Positions 50,400 to 59,001 of a DNA stretch of 64,000 nt are shown one piece after another. The DNA comes from Bacteroidota bacterium (GTDB lineage: Bacteria > Bacteroidota > Bacteroidia > Bacteroidales > Prolixibacteraceae), in the NCBI GenBank assembly GCA_023428545.1, contig JAEYXH010000015.1, forward strand, positions 1-64,000, written 5' to 3'. Each line of letters opens with the position of its first letter. Position 1 is the first letter of the stretch. Below the pieces are notes generated by a model that worked only from the letters and a program-made list of their open reading frames with translations, did not search any database and had not been told where the DNA came from. The position numbers and the translations under genes are program-made.

Positions 50400-51218
50400 T
50401 TATTGATTATGTATAATCTTTAACAGTAAATCAAAAGCCGGTTCAGCCATCTCTCCATGGTTAAATCCATTTATTTCATAAAGATATGTATGTTTGTGCC
50501 CAGCAACAGTCATCATTCTCCACATGTACGCATTTTCTTCATATCTGCCTAACATTTCAAGGTCCCTGTCACCCGTAATTAAATGAAGGGGTGGTGCATC
50601 CTGCCTTACATGGAATAGTGGTGCCATCTCATCAACAGTGGGTTGTGTGTCTGGAATTCCCCTTTCTTTCCGCACGGTCATATGTGTTATGGTATGGCCG
50701 CTGAAAGGGACTAGCAAAAATATGTTGTCAGACTCAATATTATGCCTTGCCAGCCATTTCCTGTCAAGCCCTATCATCATAGCCAAATAACCACCTGCCG
50801 AGTGTCCGGCAATGATGATCTTTTTAGTATCTCCCCCATATTTTTCAATATTGCGAAAAACCCATGCCGTTGCTGCCGCTGCATCTTCAATATATGCAGG
50901 GCTGGTCACTTTGGGGTTAAGCCGATAGTTTACGGATACCACTGCAATACCCTTATTCAATAGTCTGTCGGGAACAAATTTTTCACCACCGGTAAGTCCG
51001 CCTCCATGAAACCAAACTACGGTGGGGAATTCTTTTTTTGCCGCCGGGATAAAAATATCAAGTAAGCATCTGTCACGTAAATACGCATCTTCATTATCGA
51101 TTTCATAATAAGGGATGTTCTTCAGTAATTGTGAATCTGGCGCCAATTGCTGAGCTGCGAGGGTGTACTGAACCAAAATAAACAGGAGGCTTAGTACAAA
51201 TGATCGTTGTTTTTTCAT
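50400..51218 (-). CDS. exported alpha/beta hydrolase (BD-FAE/esterase-like)
   Basis: A 272-residue protein starting at the ATG at 51218 (KKQRSFVLSLLFILV), which gives a signal peptide ending LAAQ. The frame extends 32 codons further into the antiporter gene, but that part has no signal or domain. Signatures are VVWFHGGGLTGGE, the nucleophile elbow GHSAGGYLAM, and a C-terminal GFNHGEM histidine. It is a small esterase or deacylase acting in the periplasm. It begins 5 bp after the antiporter stop and is probably cotranscribed. A functional link with calcium transport is not evident. Confidence 0.87.
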   Translation of the reverse strand: MKKQRSFVLSLLFILVQYTLAAQQLAPDSQLLKNIPYYEIDNEDAYLRDRCLLDIFIPAAKKEFPTVVWFHGGGLTGGEKFVPDRLLNKGIAVVSVNYRLNPKVTSPAYIEDAAAATAWVFRNIEKYGGDTKKIIIAGHSAGGYLAMMIGLDRKWLARHNIESDNIFLLVPFSGHTITHMTVRKERGIPDTQPTVDEMAPLFHVRQDAPPLHLITGDRDLEMLGRYEENAYMWRMMTVAGHKHTYLYEINGFNHGEMAEPAFDLLLKIIHNQ

Positions 51219-51223
51219 AGAAA

Positions 51224-52207
51224 TCAATTTTGAATAACCAGATAAGCGATATATCCTGCATATAGAAGCACAAACGCCAGACCTTCCCAAAAGTCCAAAG
51301 TCAGGCCTTGCCATTTTCCGGCGGACTTGTCCCCTCCTCGGAACACAAAACCGATCAGGAGCAGTCCGGCACCTATGTTGACCCAGAGGTCAATTAGTGA
51401 AGCATTTGAAACAGCTGTATTTTTAATGGCAATAGAGGACCCCAATACAAGGAAAATGTTAAAAATATTGGATCCCACGACATTCCCGATGGCAATATCG
51501 GCCTCTTTACGTCTGACAGCCATTATTGAAGTTGCCAATTCGGGCAATGATGTACCGATTGAAACGATCGTAAGGGCAATGACTCTTTGTGAAATACCCA
51601 GAATTTCTGCAATTTTAACGGCATTGTCGACTATAAGTCTTCCACCCAGAATGAGACCGGCCAAACCTAATGCCATAAAAAGATATGATTTCCATAAGGG
51701 TAATGGTTTTGTATGAACTTCCAATTCCCCGGGATTGGATTTTACCAACAAAAAATTGTAATAAAGGAACAGGGCGAAAAAGAATAAAAGTATGATTCCA
51801 TCCCTTGACTCCAGCTGGTTCTCCCCGAAGCCAAACCAGATATCCATTGTTAAAAGCAACAGTAATACAGCCGCGACAACACTGAACGGAATTTCATATT
51901 TTACCGTATTTTTTTTAACATTCAATGGATTAATCATGGCTGCAACGCCTAAAATAAGAAGCACGTTGAAAATGTTGCTTCCCAAAACGTTCCCAAGGAC
52001 AATGTCTGTGCTGCCATTGATTGCTGCCACTAAGTTAATGGCCAGCTCAGGTGCAGAAGTTCCGAATGCAACAATGGTCAGGCCAATAACAATTTCTGGT
52101 ATATTGTATCTTTTAGCAAGAGATGAAGCACCTTCAACAAGCTTGTCTGCCCCAAAAATCAGCAAGATAAAACCTCCAATTAAAAATAGAATACTTAACA
52201 ATGGCAT
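51224..52207 (-). CDS. calcium/sodium antiporter (CaCA family, YrbG-like)
   Basis: A 327-residue membrane protein with about ten helices in two inverted halves. Each half carries the alpha-repeat: GTSAPELAINL with GNVLGSNIFN, and GTSLPELATSI with GNVVGSNIFN. The glutamates in these repeats bind the exchanged ions. It exports Ca2+ against Na+ or H+ entry in the inner membrane. It is the first gene of a two-gene unit with the downstream esterase. Confidence 0.94.
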   Translation of the reverse strand: MPLLSILFLIGGFILLIFGADKLVEGASSLAKRYNIPEIVIGLTIVAFGTSAPELAINLVAAINGSTDIVLGNVLGSNIFNVLLILGVAAMINPLNVKKNTVKYEIPFSVVAAVLLLLLTMDIWFGFGENQLESRDGIILLFFFALFLYYNFLLVKSNPGELEVHTKPLPLWKSYLFMALGLAGLILGGRLIVDNAVKIAEILGISQRVIALTIVSIGTSLPELATSIMAVRRKEADIAIGNVVGSNIFNIFLVLGSSIAIKNTAVSNASLIDLWVNIGAGLLLIGFVFRGGDKSAGKWQGLTLDFWEGLAFVLLYAGYIAYLVIQN

Positions 52208-52344
52208 ATTCGAGATTTAAAAATTCAATCACGAAAGTAGTAATTTTCAATTGAAGCAGTTACTAATTACCTGCCACGTTGATTTGTTCGGCTAACCTGC
52301 GGTGCATGTCAATGGCAGCCATATTTATTTATTGTGAATATTCG

Positions 52345-52395
52345 AACTAATTTTCATGCTTGAAACTTTAAAACCAAATTAGTTTTTTAGTTTTG
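52345..52395 (+). promoter_or_regulatory. promoter of the efflux operon with candidate TetR operator
   Basis: TAGTTTTG at 52388-52395 is an exact TAnnTTTG, 18 bp before the tetR ATG. AACTAATTT (52345-52353) and AAATTAGTT (52376-52384) form a perfect 9-bp inverted repeat with a 22-bp spacer. The right arm ends 3 bp before the -7 element. A repressor bound there would block polymerase. The spacing is longer than in classical TetR sites. Confidence 0.45.
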
Positions 52396-52413
52396 TCGAC
52401 CATAATGGTATAG

Positions 52414-53028
52414 ATGGAAGCAAAAGAAAGAATAAAAGAACGTGCCGGAGAACTTTTTTCATCCATAGGGATAAAAAATTTGACAATGGATGCATTGGCT
52501 CTTGATCTTGGCATTTCGAAAAGGACAATCTATGAACATTTTAAGGATAAGGATGATTTGGTAATTCAGGTAATTGAGCATCAAATCATCACAAACAACC
52601 AAGTATTTTTGGAAATTATTTCAAAGGCAGGAGATGTTATCGAGGCTCTTTTCCTGATTATTCGTCAGGAACATGAGCGATTCAGGAACATTAACCCGGT
52701 GTATAAAGAGGACCTTAAGAAATACTTTCCCCGGATTAATGAATGTTTTTATCAGGATAACGAAAAGCTCAAGGAGTTTTCTGCTTCATATACATTGCTT
52801 GAGAAGGGTAAAAGTGACGGTGTATTCAGGAGTGACCTGAATATTGAGATTGCTGATAATTTTCTTCATGAATTGATCATTTTTCTGCACAATAGCGAGC
52901 GAATCAGGTTGATGAACCTGAAGGAAGAGGCAGTCCTGGAATTTATAATTCTACCTTATTTCCGGGGTATATGTACCAGGAAAGGGCAGGAGCTTATGGA
53001 AAGGTATTTTAATCAAGTAGAACCATAA
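52414..53028 (+). CDS. TetR/AcrR family transcriptional regulator of the efflux operon
   Basis: A 204-residue regulator. The N-terminal HTH covers about 8-55 with IKNLTMDALALDLGISKRTIYEHFKDKDDL. The remaining helices would form the ligand-binding and dimer part. It is the first gene of a run tetR-tolC-MFP-RND-PG0541 with gaps of 9 to 39 bp, so it probably represses its own operon and responds to an effluxed compound. A matching inverted repeat lies over its promoter. Confidence 0.93.
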   Translation: MEAKERIKERAGELFSSIGIKNLTMDALALDLGISKRTIYEHFKDKDDLVIQVIEHQIITNNQVFLEIISKAGDVIEALFLIIRQEHERFRNINPVYKEDLKKYFPRINECFYQDNEKLKEFSASYTLLEKGKSDGVFRSDLNIEIADNFLHELIIFLHNSERIRLMNLKEEAVLEFIILPYFRGICTRKGQELMERYFNQVEP

Positions 53029-53046
53029 TATTGAAATAAGGAGACA

Positions 53047-54348
53047 ATGAAAGGGAAACAATTTTTATCGTTGATGTTGATGATCCTGTTGTCTGGAATC
53101 ATTCAAGCCCAGGATAAGCTGGTTTTGGATTTGCCTGGAGCCAGGTTGCATGCTCTTCAGTATAACAAGACATTAAAAAATTCCAGTTTGGCGACTGAAA
53201 AGTCTGTCCTTCAACTGAAGGAAGCCATTGCTGCGGGTTTACCCCAGATATCTGCTACCATGGATTATTCCAATGCACTGGGAGCAAGTATATCAATCCG
53301 GTTTAACGAGGATATGCCTGCTAGTGAAATACCTATTCGCCCAACCAGCAATTTCAATCTAAGGGTTAATCAGTTACTTTTCAGTGGAAATTATTTTGTC
53401 GGGTTGCAGCTTGCCAGACTGGGGACTACGCTTACCTCCAAAAGTCATGAGAAAAATGAACAGGACATTATTGCCCAGGTGAATGACAGTTACTATTTGG
53501 TATTGTTATCAGAGGAAATGCTGAAATTGCTGGATCTGAACATGAAGAATCTGAAAGATATTTATGCCAAGACAGCAGCGATGGAAGTAGTCGGGATAAT
53601 CGAAAAAACCGACGTTGATCAGCTATCCGTCCAGATTTCTGCCTTGCAAAATGCAGTTAATTCGGCCCAGAGGCAGTTGGAAATGGCTCAGAATATGTTG
53701 AGGCTTCAGTTAGGTGTATCTGCTGAAACTGAAATGGACTTGACTGAGAACCTGAGTGATGTTCTTGCAAAAGTGACAAATCCAGCTTTACAATCACCCT
53801 TATTTTCAGTAAGTCAGAATATTGATTATCAGTTGATTGAATTTCAGGAGCAACTTTCCGAAAAGCAGGTTTTGATGGCTAAGTCCAATTTTTTGCCAAC
53901 ATTGGTTGGTTTTTATGCACGTACTGAGAAGATTCTAAAACCTGACTTTGATATGTCGCCCAAGAATATGGTCGGATTAAGTCTTACAATACCAATTTTT
54001 TCAGGAGGTACGCGCATGGCTCAGGTTAAGCAGGCACAAGTCGACCTTGAAACTACCCGAAATACGAAAGCCCTGCTTACCGAGCAGCTCGAAATACAGA
54101 ATAAGCAACTTCAGTTTAACCTCAGGAATGCCATGGAAACATACACCAACCAGGTAGCCAACCTTGATGTATCGCGCAGGGTGTACAACAATCTGAAATT
54201 GAAGTTTGAACATGGAATGATATCTGGATTGGACCTTGTTACAGCTGATAATAATTATGTGAAAGCAGAAACTGATTATATCTCGGCTATATACCAGATT
54301 TTGAGCGCCCGAGTGGAACTTGACAAATTATATGGACAATTGAAGTAA
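53047..54348 (+). CDS. TolC-family outer-membrane efflux channel
   Basis: A 433-residue protein with a signal peptide (about 1-21, ending IQAQD). Long amphipathic helices repeat in two halves, typical of OEP/TolC proteins: LHALQYNKTLKNSSL, VNDSYYLVLLSEEML, VGLSLTIPIFSGGTRMAQVK, and the C-terminal FEHGMISGLDLVTADNNYV. It forms a trimeric tunnel through the outer membrane for the RND pump encoded next, 9 bp upstream of the adaptor gene. Confidence 0.94.
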   Translation: MKGKQFLSLMLMILLSGIIQAQDKLVLDLPGARLHALQYNKTLKNSSLATEKSVLQLKEAIAAGLPQISATMDYSNALGASISIRFNEDMPASEIPIRPTSNFNLRVNQLLFSGNYFVGLQLARLGTTLTSKSHEKNEQDIIAQVNDSYYLVLLSEEMLKLLDLNMKNLKDIYAKTAAMEVVGIIEKTDVDQLSVQISALQNAVNSAQRQLEMAQNMLRLQLGVSAETEMDLTENLSDVLAKVTNPALQSPLFSVSQNIDYQLIEFQEQLSEKQVLMAKSNFLPTLVGFYARTEKILKPDFDMSPKNMVGLSLTIPIFSGGTRMAQVKQAQVDLETTRNTKALLTEQLEIQNKQLQFNLRNAMETYTNQVANLDVSRRVYNNLKLKFEHGMISGLDLVTADNNYVKAETDYISAIYQILSARVELDKLYGQLK

Positions 54349-54357
54349 AAAAAATAC

Positions 54358-55419
54358 ATGATTACAATGAAACAATTATTAAAAGGAATCCCGGTTATGG
54401 GATTGGCCGTCATGATGGCATGCAGTCAGGGCGGTGAAAAGGCTGAAAGGTCTGCCCAAGTCGATACGACTGCCAAAAAGGAGATGGTCAGGGTTATGGA
54501 GCTTCAATTACAGGAGGTTGCCCGATCGGTTGAATATCCTGCCAGCTTGGAGGGGTTTGAGGAAGTGCACCTCGCACCCGCTTCGCCAGGACGAATTGAA
54601 GGTATTTTTGCTGAAGTCGGGGATAGGATATCGAAGGGAGCTGCTTTGGTCCAAATGGACAGGACACAGCTTCATCAGGCTGAAATCCAGTTGAAGACTC
54701 TTGAGACTGATTTTAAACGACTTGATACATTGGCAAAAGTTGGGAGTATTGCACAACAGCAGTATGATCAACTAAAAGCGCAATATGATGTAGCTAAATC
54801 AAATGTTGAGTTTCTTCGTGAAAATACGCGTTTGCTGGCCCCTTTTAGTGGAGTTATTTCTGGTAGGTACTTTGAGGCGGGTGAATTATATTCGGGCGCT
54901 CCCAATACGCAGGCAGGAAAAGCTGCCGTACTTTCTTTGGTACAGATTGACCGTTTAAAGGCGATGGTTGCGCTTTCTGAAAAATATTTTCCGCTGGTTC
55001 GTAACGGGATGGAAGTAGCAATACTAACCGATATTTACAAGGACAAAACATATACCGGTAAGGTTTATAGAATACATCCCACGATTGATCCAATGAATCG
55101 CACATTCAATGTTGAGGTTCAGATTGATAATCGTGAAGGGTTGCTTCGTCCGGGGATGTTTTGTCGTGTGACCTTCGACCTTGACAAGGAAGAGGCAATC
55201 CTTTTACCATCCATGGCCATCCTTAAAATGCAGGGATCAAACGACAGGTATCTTTTCATTGAACGAAATGGTGTTGCTGAAAGAATTTCAGTTACGATCG
55301 GCAAGCGATACGATGACGATGTCGAAGTTTTTTCAGATGAGCTAAAGACAGGTGACCGCGTAATTGTTAGTGGTCAATCACGCCTGGTCGACGGTGTTGC
55401 CGTTGAAGTTGTTCAATAA
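54358..55419 (+). CDS. RND efflux periplasmic adaptor (membrane fusion) lipoprotein
   Basis: A 353-residue adaptor with lipobox VMMAC (Cys22 counted from the ATG at 54358; the ATG at 54367 is also possible). It has the lipoyl-like block (EVHLAPASPGRIEGIFAEVGD), a short coiled coil (about 100-150, with GSIAQQQYDQLKAQYD), the second lipoyl half (NTRLLAPFSGVISGRY), and beta-barrel and membrane-proximal domains (about 190-350). It joins the inner-membrane pump to the TolC channel. Confidence 0.94.
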   Translation: MITMKQLLKGIPVMGLAVMMACSQGGEKAERSAQVDTTAKKEMVRVMELQLQEVARSVEYPASLEGFEEVHLAPASPGRIEGIFAEVGDRISKGAALVQMDRTQLHQAEIQLKTLETDFKRLDTLAKVGSIAQQQYDQLKAQYDVAKSNVEFLRENTRLLAPFSGVISGRYFEAGELYSGAPNTQAGKAAVLSLVQIDRLKAMVALSEKYFPLVRNGMEVAILTDIYKDKTYTGKVYRIHPTIDPMNRTFNVEVQIDNREGLLRPGMFCRVTFDLDKEEAILLPSMAILKMQGSNDRYLFIERNGVAERISVTIGKRYDDDVEVFSDELKTGDRVIVSGQSRLVDGVAVEVVQ

Positions 55420-55450
55420 TTCATTATAAATTTTCCAAACCGGAATATCA

Positions 55451-58400
55451 ATGAGTATATATAAAAGTGCAGTAAATAAGCCTATTACGACATTTATGGT
55501 CTTTACGGCCATTGTTGTTATGGGCATTTATTCGCTGGTGCAGATTCCCGTGGACCTCTATCCCGAAATGGACCCCCCGTTTATTTCGGTAATGACCACC
55601 TATGTAGGGGCAAATGCCGGCGATATTGAATCGAATGTTACAAAGCAACTGGAAGATGCCTTGAATGCAGTTGACAAGCTGAAGGAGATAACCTCCACTT
55701 CATCTGATAACCTTTCGATAGTTAACCTTGAATTTGAATGGGGGACCAATCTTGATGAGGCCACAAATGACATCAGGGATGTGGTCGACAGGATTATTGA
55801 CTTCCTTCCGGAAGGTGTCGAAAGGCCAACTATCTTTAAGTTCAATACCAGTATGATGCCGATTGTCTTCTATGCGGTTACGGCAAAGGAGAGCTATCCC
55901 GGACTTGAAAAACTGCTGGATGAGAAAATTATAAATCCTCTCAACCGTATTGAGGGTATTGGTTCCATTGGCATGATGGGTGCACCGCGAAGGGTAGTAT
56001 ATGTTGATGCTGACCCTCGTCGGTTGGATGCATATAACCTGACGATTGAACAGATCGGTAATCTGATTGCTGCCGAAAACCTGAATATGCCTTCAGGTAA
56101 CGTAAAAATGGGAAATCTCGATTACCAGTTACGGGTTCAGGGTGAATTTACCGCAAGTTCGGTAATCGAAAATATTGTCGTTGGTAACATGGCTGGTAAG
56201 CCGGTTTATATCAGGGATGTTGCAACCGTGAGGGATTCTATCAAAGACCTTTCTTTGGATGAAAAGATCAATGGGGAACAGGGTCTTCGTATGTTCGTCA
56301 TGAAACAGTCAGGTGCAAACACCATGAAAGTTGCCCGTGAAGTCCGGAAGAATGTCGATCAATTGCAGGGTCAACTTCCACCGGATGTTAAAATTAACCT
56401 GATAATGGACACATCCGACTTCATTAAGGGATCTATCAAGAACCTTTCTGAAACCCTGATGTGGGCGTTTATATTTGTTGGTTTGGTGGTTCTGTTTTTC
56501 CTGGGAAGGTGGCGAGCTACCTTTATTATCATCCTGACAATACCGATTTCATTGATTGTTGCATTCCTTTATCTCTATATCACTGGCAACTCGATCAATG
56601 TAATTTCACTTACATCATTGTCGATAGCAATAGGGATGGTTGTGGATGATGCTATCGTAGTACTTGAAAATATCACGCGCCATGTTGAGAGAGGAGCCAC
56701 CCCACGTGAAGCTTCTATCTATGCCACCAATGAGGTTTGGTTGGCAGTAATCATCACTACATTGGTGGTGGTTGCCGTATTTTTCCCGCTGACACTTGTT
56801 GGAGGCATGACGGGTGTAATCTTCAACCAGCTAGGTTGGATTGTTACCATCACCATAGTCACCTCTACGTTGGCGGCTATTTCACTGACTCCGATGCTTT
56901 CTTCAAAGATGCTCAGGTTGCGACCGAAGAAGCAGAATCCCGGAAGATTCAGCTATTCAAATACTATAGAGCGTGCCTTAAATTATATGGATAATTTTTA
57001 TGAGAAAACCTTGAGATGGGTTCTTCGTCACAAGACCTTAACCATGATCACTTCCATGGCTGTATTTATAGGTTCTATGTTTCTTTTTAATTTTATCGGC
57101 ACCGACTTCATGCCTGAAAGTGATGAAAGCAGTGTACAGGTTTCATTAGAATTACAGACTGGTCTGAGGGTGGAAGAAACATTAAAGACCACCCGTTACG
57201 TTGAAAGTGTTTTTAGGGAAAAATTTCCTGAAATACAGATTATGTCCGCATCGTCAGGTTCTGATGATGAAGGAAGTATGTTTTCCCTCTTTTCAACTAC
57301 CGGTTCGAACATGATCAACTTTATGATGCGATTGAACGATGTTGAGGAAAGATCCAGGTCGGTATGGGATATTGCGGATGAAATGAGGGCTGAAATTGAT
57401 AAATTGCCTGAAGTCGTCAACTACACGGTTTCAACTTCAAATCAGGGAATGGGAGGTACATCGAATACTGTGGATGTTGAAATATTCGGATATGATTTCG
57501 ATGTAACCAATGCACTTGCTGAGGAGGTTCGACAAAGGTTAGTATCGGTCCCGGGTGCAATCGATGTGCAGGTAAGCCGCAAAAAGGACAAGCCTGAACT
57601 CCAGTTTGCGCTTGATCGTGAAAAGCTTGCACTTCATGGACTTACAACTGCACAAGTTTCCACCAATATCCGTAATCGCGTAAGTGGATTGATTACCTCA
57701 AGGTTTAAGGAGGAAGGGGAGGAATACGATATCCGTATCCGATTCCAGGAAGAGTTCCGAAATTCGATCACTGACCTGGAAGAAATTACCATTGTTACAC
57801 CAACAGGAGCTAAAATTAAACTCAAGGAATTAGGTGAAGTTAAAGAATACTGGTCACCTCCAAACATTGAACACAAACGCCGTGAGCGAATCGTTACCGT
57901 GACTGCAAAGCCTGATAAGGTTCCACTGGGTGTCCTCGCGGCAAATATCCAGACCGCGATTTCGGATTTGGACATGCCACAGGGAGTCATGCTAAATGTT
58001 GGGGGAGCATATGAAGAACAACAGGAATCTTTCATGGATTTGGGATTGCTGATGATCCTGAGTATAATTCTGGTATTTATTGTAATGGCTTCGCAGTTCG
58101 AGTCGTTTGCCATGCCATTTGTAATCATGTTCTCAATTCCATTTGCTTTTACGGGAGTTGCCTTAGCGCTGTTCATCACAGGAACTACCCTTAGCCTTGT
58201 TGCTGCACTTGGTGCTGTTCTCTTGATTGGAATCGTCGTGAAGAACGGGATTGTGTTGGTCGACTTTACAAACCTGATGCGCGACAGAGGTTATGAATTG
58301 TATGAAGCCATCGCCATTTCCGGAAAATCGAGATTGAGGCCCGTCTTAATGACGGCAGCCACAACCATTTTGGGTATGCTTCCACTGGCGCTCAGTACAG

Positions 58401-58570
58401 GTGAAGGGTCAGAAATCTGGAGACCTATGGGTATAACCGTAATTGGGGGATTAGTATTCTCAACTATTGTAACCATGGTGGTTGTGCCTGTGATGTATGG
58501 GATTCTGGCTCGCCATGGAGAGAGGAACAAAAGGAGCAAACTCGAAAAGCAGTTCCATTTTATGGATTAG
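55451..58570 (+). CDS. RND multidrug efflux permease (HAE1/AcrB type)
   Basis: A 1039-residue inner-membrane pump of normal length, with the two-fold RND repeat: 12 helices and two large periplasmic loops. The proton-relay aspartates are in GMVVDDAIVVLENI (TM4), and the TM10 lysine region is GIVVKNGIVLVDF. The N-terminus NKPITTFMVFTAIVVMGIYS and GDIESNVTKQLEDAL are typical. It exports drugs, bile-like detergents or other amphiphiles using the proton gradient. The gene order matches the Porphyromonas xepCAB type with its trailing PG0541 gene. Confidence 0.96.
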   Translation: MSIYKSAVNKPITTFMVFTAIVVMGIYSLVQIPVDLYPEMDPPFISVMTTYVGANAGDIESNVTKQLEDALNAVDKLKEITSTSSDNLSIVNLEFEWGTNLDEATNDIRDVVDRIIDFLPEGVERPTIFKFNTSMMPIVFYAVTAKESYPGLEKLLDEKIINPLNRIEGIGSIGMMGAPRRVVYVDADPRRLDAYNLTIEQIGNLIAAENLNMPSGNVKMGNLDYQLRVQGEFTASSVIENIVVGNMAGKPVYIRDVATVRDSIKDLSLDEKINGEQGLRMFVMKQSGANTMKVAREVRKNVDQLQGQLPPDVKINLIMDTSDFIKGSIKNLSETLMWAFIFVGLVVLFFLGRWRATFIIILTIPISLIVAFLYLYITGNSINVISLTSLSIAIGMVVDDAIVVLENITRHVERGATPREASIYATNEVWLAVIITTLVVVAVFFPLTLVGGMTGVIFNQLGWIVTITIVTSTLAAISLTPMLSSKMLRLRPKKQNPGRFSYSNTIERALNYMDNFYEKTLRWVLRHKTLTMITSMAVFIGSMFLFNFIGTDFMPESDESSVQVSLELQTGLRVEETLKTTRYVESVFREKFPEIQIMSASSGSDDEGSMFSLFSTTGSNMINFMMRLNDVEERSRSVWDIADEMRAEIDKLPEVVNYTVSTSNQGMGGTSNTVDVEIFGYDFDVTNALAEEVRQRLVSVPGAIDVQVSRKKDKPELQFALDREKLALHGLTTAQVSTNIRNRVSGLITSRFKEEGEEYDIRIRFQEEFRNSITDLEEITIVTPTGAKIKLKELGEVKEYWSPPNIEHKRRERIVTVTAKPDKVPLGVLAANIQTAISDLDMPQGVMLNVGGAYEEQQESFMDLGLLMILSIILVFIVMASQFESFAMPFVIMFSIPFAFTGVALALFITGTTLSLVAALGAVLLIGIVVKNGIVLVDFTNLMRDRGYELYEAIAISGKSRLRPVLMTAATTILGMLPLALSTGEGSEIWRPMGITVIGGLVFSTIVTMVVVPVMYGILARHGERNKRSKLEKQFHFMD

Positions 58571-58609
58571 TATATTGGAAGGCATTATAAACAGATTTAA
58601 TTACGAAGA

Positions 58610-58903
58610 ATGAAAGCAGTAATGATCATATTTAACCAGGCCAATACCGAAAGGGTGGAATACATGCTTGACAAGCTAAATATCCGTGGCTTTTCCTGGT
58701 TTAGTGACGTAAAAGGTCGTGGTTCCGAGACTGGCGAACCAAGACTGGGATCCCATACATGGCCTGAAATGAATGAAGCCGTCATAACCATCATAAACGA
58801 AGATCAGGTCGATATTCTCCTTGAAAAGGTCAGAAAATTGGATGAAATCAACCTTGAAGTGGGAGTGAGGGCTTTTGTGTGGGATATACTTAAAAGTGTT
58901 TAG
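58610..58903 (+). CDS. PG0541-type transporter-associated PII-like protein
   Basis: A 97-residue soluble protein with the ferredoxin-like order beta-alpha-beta-beta-alpha-beta seen in PII proteins: KAVMIIFNQANTERVEYML, a loop KGRGSETGEPRLGSHTWPE in the place of the T-loop, then EAVITIINEDQVDILLEKV. I recognise it as the family encoded after RND pumps in Bacteroidota (PG0541 of Porphyromonas). The function is unknown; regulation of the pump by a small molecule or metal is plausible. It follows the permease gene by 39 bp and precedes a strong terminator. Confidence 0.88.
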   Translation: MKAVMIIFNQANTERVEYMLDKLNIRGFSWFSDVKGRGSETGEPRLGSHTWPEMNEAVITIINEDQVDILLEKVRKLDEINLEVGVRAFVWDILKSV

Positions 58904-58942
58904 TAAAGTATTTATCTGAGAATTCTCCGAATTCTTAAAATA

Positions 58943-58986
58943 AAAGGCTGGCAATGTGAATTTTATTCATGTGCCAGCCTTTTTTA
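58943..58986. terminator. bidirectional rho-independent terminator
   Basis: AAAAGGCTGGCA (58943-58954) pairs with TGCCAGCCTTTT (58972-58983), with T-runs on both strands. It is shared by the efflux operon (plus) and the C69 dipeptidase gene (minus). Confidence 0.9.
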
Positions 58987-59001
58987 TTTTGTTTGACAAA
59001 C

